From the NCBI RefSeq assembly GCF_022201045.2, contig NC_068560.1, positions 29,777,501-29,841,500 on the forward strand: a stretch of 64,000 nucleotides of DNA, written 5' to 3'. The notes beneath the pieces are model-generated. The model searched no databases and was not told the origin of the DNA. It saw only the letters and a list, made by a program, of their open reading frames with translations. The translations under genes and the position numbers were made by a program. Each line of letters opens with the position of its first letter. Position 1 is the stretch's first letter. Positions 63,534 to 64,000 of this stretch are shown piece by piece. Source of the DNA: Citrus sinensis. Taxonomy: Eukaryota > Streptophyta > Magnoliopsida > Sapindales > Rutaceae.

Positions 63534-64000
63534 ATGACTTTGGCAACAAAACTGGCCCATCTATCCTCTACGATCAAATCTTCTGTAAATGCGAAACCCA
63601 TCTTCAAACCAACTATCAACCTCTCAATTTTAGAGACCCATTTGCAAAAATGTCAAAGCTTCAAACAGTTTACTCAAATACTTTCTCAAATGATTCTGAC
63701 AGGCCTTATCGCAGACACCTTTGCCGCAAGCAGACTTATCAAGTTCTCCACTGATTTGTTACCTTTCATTGAAATGAGTTACTCTTTTAAAATCTTTGCT
63801 TTCCTTGAGAGCCCAAATGGGTTCATTTTTAATACCATGATGAGAGCTTATATTCAGAGAAATGTTCCACAACAGGCTATATGTTTATATAAATTAATGT
63901 TGAATAACAATGTTGGTGTTGATAATTACACTTACCCACTTCTAGCTCAAGCTAGTGCATTACGTTTATCTGTTTTCGAAGGCAAGTTGATTCATGATCA
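63534..64000 (+). CDS. Pentatricopeptide repeat (PPR) protein, 5' part, cut by the window end
   Basis: From ATG 63534 the frame stays open to the last base (155 codons). It reads S-I-L-E-T-H-L-Q-K-C-Q-S-F-K-Q-F-T-Q-I-L-S-Q-M-I-L-T-G-L, then P-N-G-F-I-F-N-T-M-M-R-A-Y-I-Q and D-N-Y-T-Y-P-L-L-A-Q-A-S-A-L. These are the N-terminal and first P/L/S repeats of the plant PLS-type PPR family, proteins that bind organelle RNA and often act in editing. The first 30 residues are Ser/Lys-rich and fit an organelle transit peptide. The C-terminal E/DYW class cannot be told because the gene leaves the window. Confidence 0.85.
   Translation, partial: MTLATKLAHLSSTIKSSVNAKPIFKPTINLSILETHLQKCQSFKQFTQILSQMILTGLIADTFAASRLIKFSTDLLPFIEMSYSFKIFAFLESPNGFIFNTMMRAYIQRNVPQQAICLYKLMLNNNVGVDNYTYPLLAQASALRLSVFEGKLIHD

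Overview
This 64 kb window is nuclear DNA from a flowering plant, most likely a woody eudicot. It is AT-rich, its genes carry GT-AG introns, and it holds plant-specific families (NRT1/PTR transporter, DUF538, agenet/DUF724-like, PPR), a stray piece of plastid ycf2, and plant copia, SINE, LINE and hAT-like elements. I cannot fix the species from sequence alone; Citrus or a relative is only a guess.

Layout. 1-4050 is sparse intergenic DNA. 4051-10740 is an array of single-exon copies related to plant Werner-syndrome-like 3'-5' exonucleases: one intact 203-codon copy and five decayed ones, with a seventh fragment stranded at 26.6 kb. Where the first catalytic motif can be read, its Glu is already replaced by Lys. 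10753-18106 is a dead minus-strand fragment of an UNC-13/PATROL1-like (DUF810) gene, split at an intron-exon junction by a young copia element (11021-16282) with 340-bp LTRs and a 5-bp target duplication. 18.1-23.4 kb is repeat-rich and holds duplicated upstream-type segments, a LINE scrap and the ycf2 fragment. 23454-26277 is a complete NPF5/PTR3-like transporter gene. 29-39 kb carries three small genes (a one-pass membrane protein, the mitoribosomal mS41/IGR protein and a 67-aa membrane microprotein) among SINEs, MITEs and one hAT-like element.

39439-61043 is a compact block of housekeeping genes: importin alpha (IMPA4-like), a rhodanese/TrhO-like protein fused to an FSH1 hydrolase (STR6-like), the mitochondrial Xaa-Pro aminopeptidase ICP55, a DUF538 protein and an agenet-domain protein. 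From memory this is the order of Arabidopsis At1g09270, 09280, 09300, 09310 and 09320, so it looks like an old collinear block. The window ends inside a PPR gene starting at 63534.

The genes do not form a pathway. The right half is conserved gene space; the left half is a duplication and decay zone. Points most worth following up are the inactivated exonuclease array, the three-part STR6-like protein, the four hAT-like elements with target-site repeats, and the small membrane protein at 36.2 kb. Exon borders were placed by eye from splice signals and family alignment from memory.
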